Positions 62,608-64,000 of a stretch of DNA of 64,000 bases are shown here, piece by piece. Every line of letters begins with the position of its first letter. Position 1 is the stretch's first letter. Made by a program: the position numbers and the translations under genes. The stretch comes from Streptomyces hygroscopicus (lineage in GTDB: Bacteria > Actinomycetota > Actinomycetes > Streptomycetales > Streptomycetaceae): the NCBI RefSeq assembly GCF_026168105.1, contig NZ_LBMW01000033.1, positions 1 through 64,000 of the forward strand, read 5' to 3'. The notes beneath the pieces were generated by a model, which was not told the DNA's origin, did no database searches, and worked only from the letters and a program-made list of their open reading frames with translations.

Positions 62608-63117
62608 GTGCCGAAGCCCCTCAGTCTGTCCTTCGATCCCATCGCCCGCGCCGACGAACACTGGAAGCAGCGGTGGGGAAACGTGCCTTCCATGGCCGCC
62701 ATCACCTCGGTCATGCGGGCGCAGCAGATCCTGCTCGCCGAGGTCGACGCGGTCGTGAAACCGTACGGACTGACCTTCGCCCGCTACGAGGCGCTGGTGC
62801 TGCTCACCTTCTCCAAGTCGGGCGAGCTGCCGATGTCCAAGATCGGCGAGCGGCTGATGGTGCACCCCACGTCCGTCACCAACACCGTCGACCGTCTGGT
62901 GCGCTCCGGCCTCGTCGCCAAGCGGCCCAACCCCAACGACGGCCGCGGCACCCTCGCCTCCATCACCGACAAGGGCCGTGAAGTCTGCGACGCGGCCACC
63001 CGCGACCTGATGGCGATGGACTTCGGGCTCGGTGTGTACGACGCGGAGGAGTGCGCCGAGCTCTTCGCCATGCTGCGCCCGCTGCGCATCGCCGCGGGGG
63101 ACTTCGAAGCCGAGTAG
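62608..63117 (+). CDS. MarR-family regulator
   Basis: The 169-residue winged-helix regulator has VVKPYGLTFARYEALVLL, the recognition region MSKIGERLMVHPTSVTNTVDRL (split MSKIGERLMV/HPTSVTNTVDRL) and the wing NDGRGTLASITDKG. The GTG start has no ribosome-binding site and lies seven bases after TAAGGT. It is followed by a DUF3817 gene after 64 bases. Confidence 0.92.
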   Translation: MPKPLSLSFDPIARADEHWKQRWGNVPSMAAITSVMRAQQILLAEVDAVVKPYGLTFARYEALVLLTFSKSGELPMSKIGERLMVHPTSVTNTVDRLVRSGLVAKRPNPNDGRGTLASITDKGREVCDAATRDLMAMDFGLGVYDAEECAELFAMLRPLRIAAGDFEAE

Positions 63118-63181
63118 CACGCCCCCGTACGGCGCGGGGGTACCCGAAGATCGCCCGAAACGGGCCGTTACGCTCGTCCCC

Positions 63182-63520
63182 ATGAAAAAGAGCGTGCTGA
63201 CCCGCTACCGCGTGATGGCCTACGTCACGGGCGTGCTGCTGGTCCTGCTGACCCTCGGCGTGATCGCCAAGTACGTGCTGGACATGAACGGCGCGGCGGA
63301 CTTCACCCGCGTCGTCGGCATCGCCCACGGCTGGCTGTACGTCGTCTACCTGGTCTTCGCCTTCGACCTCGGCTCCAAGGCGAAGTGGCCGGTCGGCAAG
63401 CAGCTGTGGGTGCTGCTGGCGGGGACGATCCCCACGGCGGCCTTCTTCGTGGAGCGCAAGGTCAGCCACGAGCTGGAGGCGAAGCTCACCGAGGACGCTC
63501 CCGCGGTCGCGAAGGCGTAG
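63182..63520 (+). CDS. DUF3817 membrane protein, second copy
   Basis: The 112-residue protein has three hydrophobic helices with the family motifs RYRVMAYVTGVLLVLLTLG, IAHGWLYVVYLVFAFDLG and WVLLAGTIPTAAFFVERK. It is a paralogue of the protein encoded at 59.8 kb. TACGCT (63170-63175) ends seven bases before the ATG, predicting a leaderless mRNA. The upstream MarR regulator may control it. Confidence 0.9.
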   Translation: MKKSVLTRYRVMAYVTGVLLVLLTLGVIAKYVLDMNGAADFTRVVGIAHGWLYVVYLVFAFDLGSKAKWPVGKQLWVLLAGTIPTAAFFVERKVSHELEAKLTEDAPAVAKA

Positions 63521-63558
63521 CGGACACCGCCGTACGGCTCACGTGCGGCGGTCAGCCA

Positions 63559-63588
63559 TCGACATTTACTTGGACGTCCTAGTAAATT
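63559..63588 (+). promoter_or_regulatory. icmA promoter with 24-bp palindrome
   Basis: TCGACA (-35), 18-base spacer, TAAATT (-10, 63583-63588), then seven bases to the ATG. The spacer and -10 are covered by a 24-bp inverted repeat: arms ATTTACT (63564-63570) and AGTAAAT (63581-63587) flank the palindrome GGACGTCC (63572-63579). It is a likely repressor operator. Confidence 0.75.
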
Positions 63589-63595
63589 CGAAGGT

Positions 63596-64000
63596 ATGGA
63601 CGCTGACGCCATCGACGAGGGCCGCCGACGCTGGCAGGCCCGCTACGACGCCTCACGCACGCGTGAGGCCGATTTCACCACGCTCTCCGGCGACCCCGTG
63701 GAGCCGGTGTACGGACCGCGCCCGGGCGACTCGTACGAGGGCTTCGAGCGGATCGGCTGGCCGGGGGAGTACCCCTTCACACGCGGCCTGTACCCGACCG
63801 GCTACCGGGGGCGCACCTGGACCATCCGCCAGTTCGCCGGGTTCGGCAACGCCGAGCAGACGAACGAGCGCTACAAGATGATCCTGGACGCGGGCGGTGG
63901 CGGCCTGAGCGTCGCCTTCGACATGCCGACCCTCATGGGCCGAGACTCCGACGACCCGCGCTCCCTCGGCGAGGTCGGGCACTGCGGGGTGGCGATCGAC
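63596..64000 (+). CDS. icmA: Isobutyryl-CoA mutase large subunit (5' part)
   Basis: This B12 enzyme interconverts isobutyryl-CoA and n-butyryl-CoA, linking valine breakdown to butyryl-CoA. 135 residues are visible before the window ends. The segment TWTIRQFAGFGNAEQTNERY has Phe80 where methylmalonyl-CoA mutase has Tyr (TIRQYAG), a known substrate-specificity marker of isobutyryl-CoA mutase; LSVAFDMPTLMGRDSDDP is also typical. The ATG choice puts Phe at exactly position 80. The second marker (Gln at about 198) lies beyond the window. Genes for MeaB, the adenosyltransferase and the epimerase in this window support the same B12 metabolism. Confidence 0.92.
   Translation, partial: MDADAIDEGRRRWQARYDASRTREADFTTLSGDPVEPVYGPRPGDSYEGFERIGWPGEYPFTRGLYPTGYRGRTWTIRQFAGFGNAEQTNERYKMILDAGGGGLSVAFDMPTLMGRDSDDPRSLGEVGHCGVAID

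Overview
The window is chromosomal DNA from a Streptomyces-type actinomycete. It is very GC-rich with strong third-position GC bias and frequent GTG starts. The gene order matches the conserved Streptomyces core block lysA-hom-thrC-thrB-rho-...-atp operon-...-nucS-...-filP-scy-mce-acetyltransferase-meaB-...-icmA. No rRNA, tRNA, insertion sequence, phage or CRISPR was found. The first gene (nrtL) and the last (icmA) are cut by the window edges.

Bases 1-16.6 kb are housekeeping. An ArgRS-like anticodon-binding protein precedes lysA, then comes the threonine branch (hom, thrC, thrB). After these are rho with a 400-base structured leader, an LCP cell-wall ligase, rpmE behind a textbook sigma-R promoter, prfA-prmC (termination factor and its methylase), a Sua5-type tRNA t6A enzyme, a low-molecular-weight tyrosine phosphatase homologue whose nucleophile position is Ser, a divergent serine hydroxymethyltransferase, and a WecA/TagO-type lipid-linked sugar transferase. 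Bases 16.8-24.8 kb are the complete F1Fo ATP synthase operon atpIBEFHAGDC, closed by a 15-bp-stem terminator and followed by a DUF2550 gene.

Bases 25-37 kb are more accessory. They hold a CBM2-FnIII-GH18 chitinase with a canonical promoter and 12-bp direct repeats, a NarL-type two-component system, an OmpR-type two-component system with a membrane protein, a secreted protein and a lipoprotein, a PduO cobalamin adenosyltransferase, an ABC-2 exporter with a divergent TetR regulator, 3-hydroxybutyryl-CoA dehydrogenase and a STAS protein. Bases 37-47 kb hold a membrane-anchored P-loop protein with an altered Walker A motif, the mismatch endonuclease nucS, an SCO5389-family protein, a luciferase-like oxidoreductase, a zinc-ribbon protein and two paralogous ABC-2 transporter pairs in tandem.

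Bases 47-52 kb encode the coiled-coil cytoskeletal proteins FilP and Scy, which organise polar growth. Bases 52-64 kb return to acyl-CoA and B12 metabolism (methylmalonyl-CoA epimerase, acetyl-CoA acetyltransferase, MeaB, isobutyryl-CoA mutase IcmA). Among these are an MFS transporter, two MarR regulators, three tandem AIM24-family genes, two DUF3817 membrane proteins, a thiamine-binding-type protein, a TetR/SRPBCC pair behind two strong palindromic operators, and an SRPBCC protein.

The best candidates for new biology are regulatory and paralogue oddities rather than one large unknown system. They are the Ser-for-Cys phosphatase homologue, the triple AIM24 operon, the paired TTGAGC-N4-GCTCAA operators, the 24-bp palindrome between the icmA -35 and -10 boxes, the large atpD-atpC hairpin, and a set of genes whose -10 boxes predict leaderless mRNAs. 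All coordinates and motifs were read by eye; no similarity search was run.
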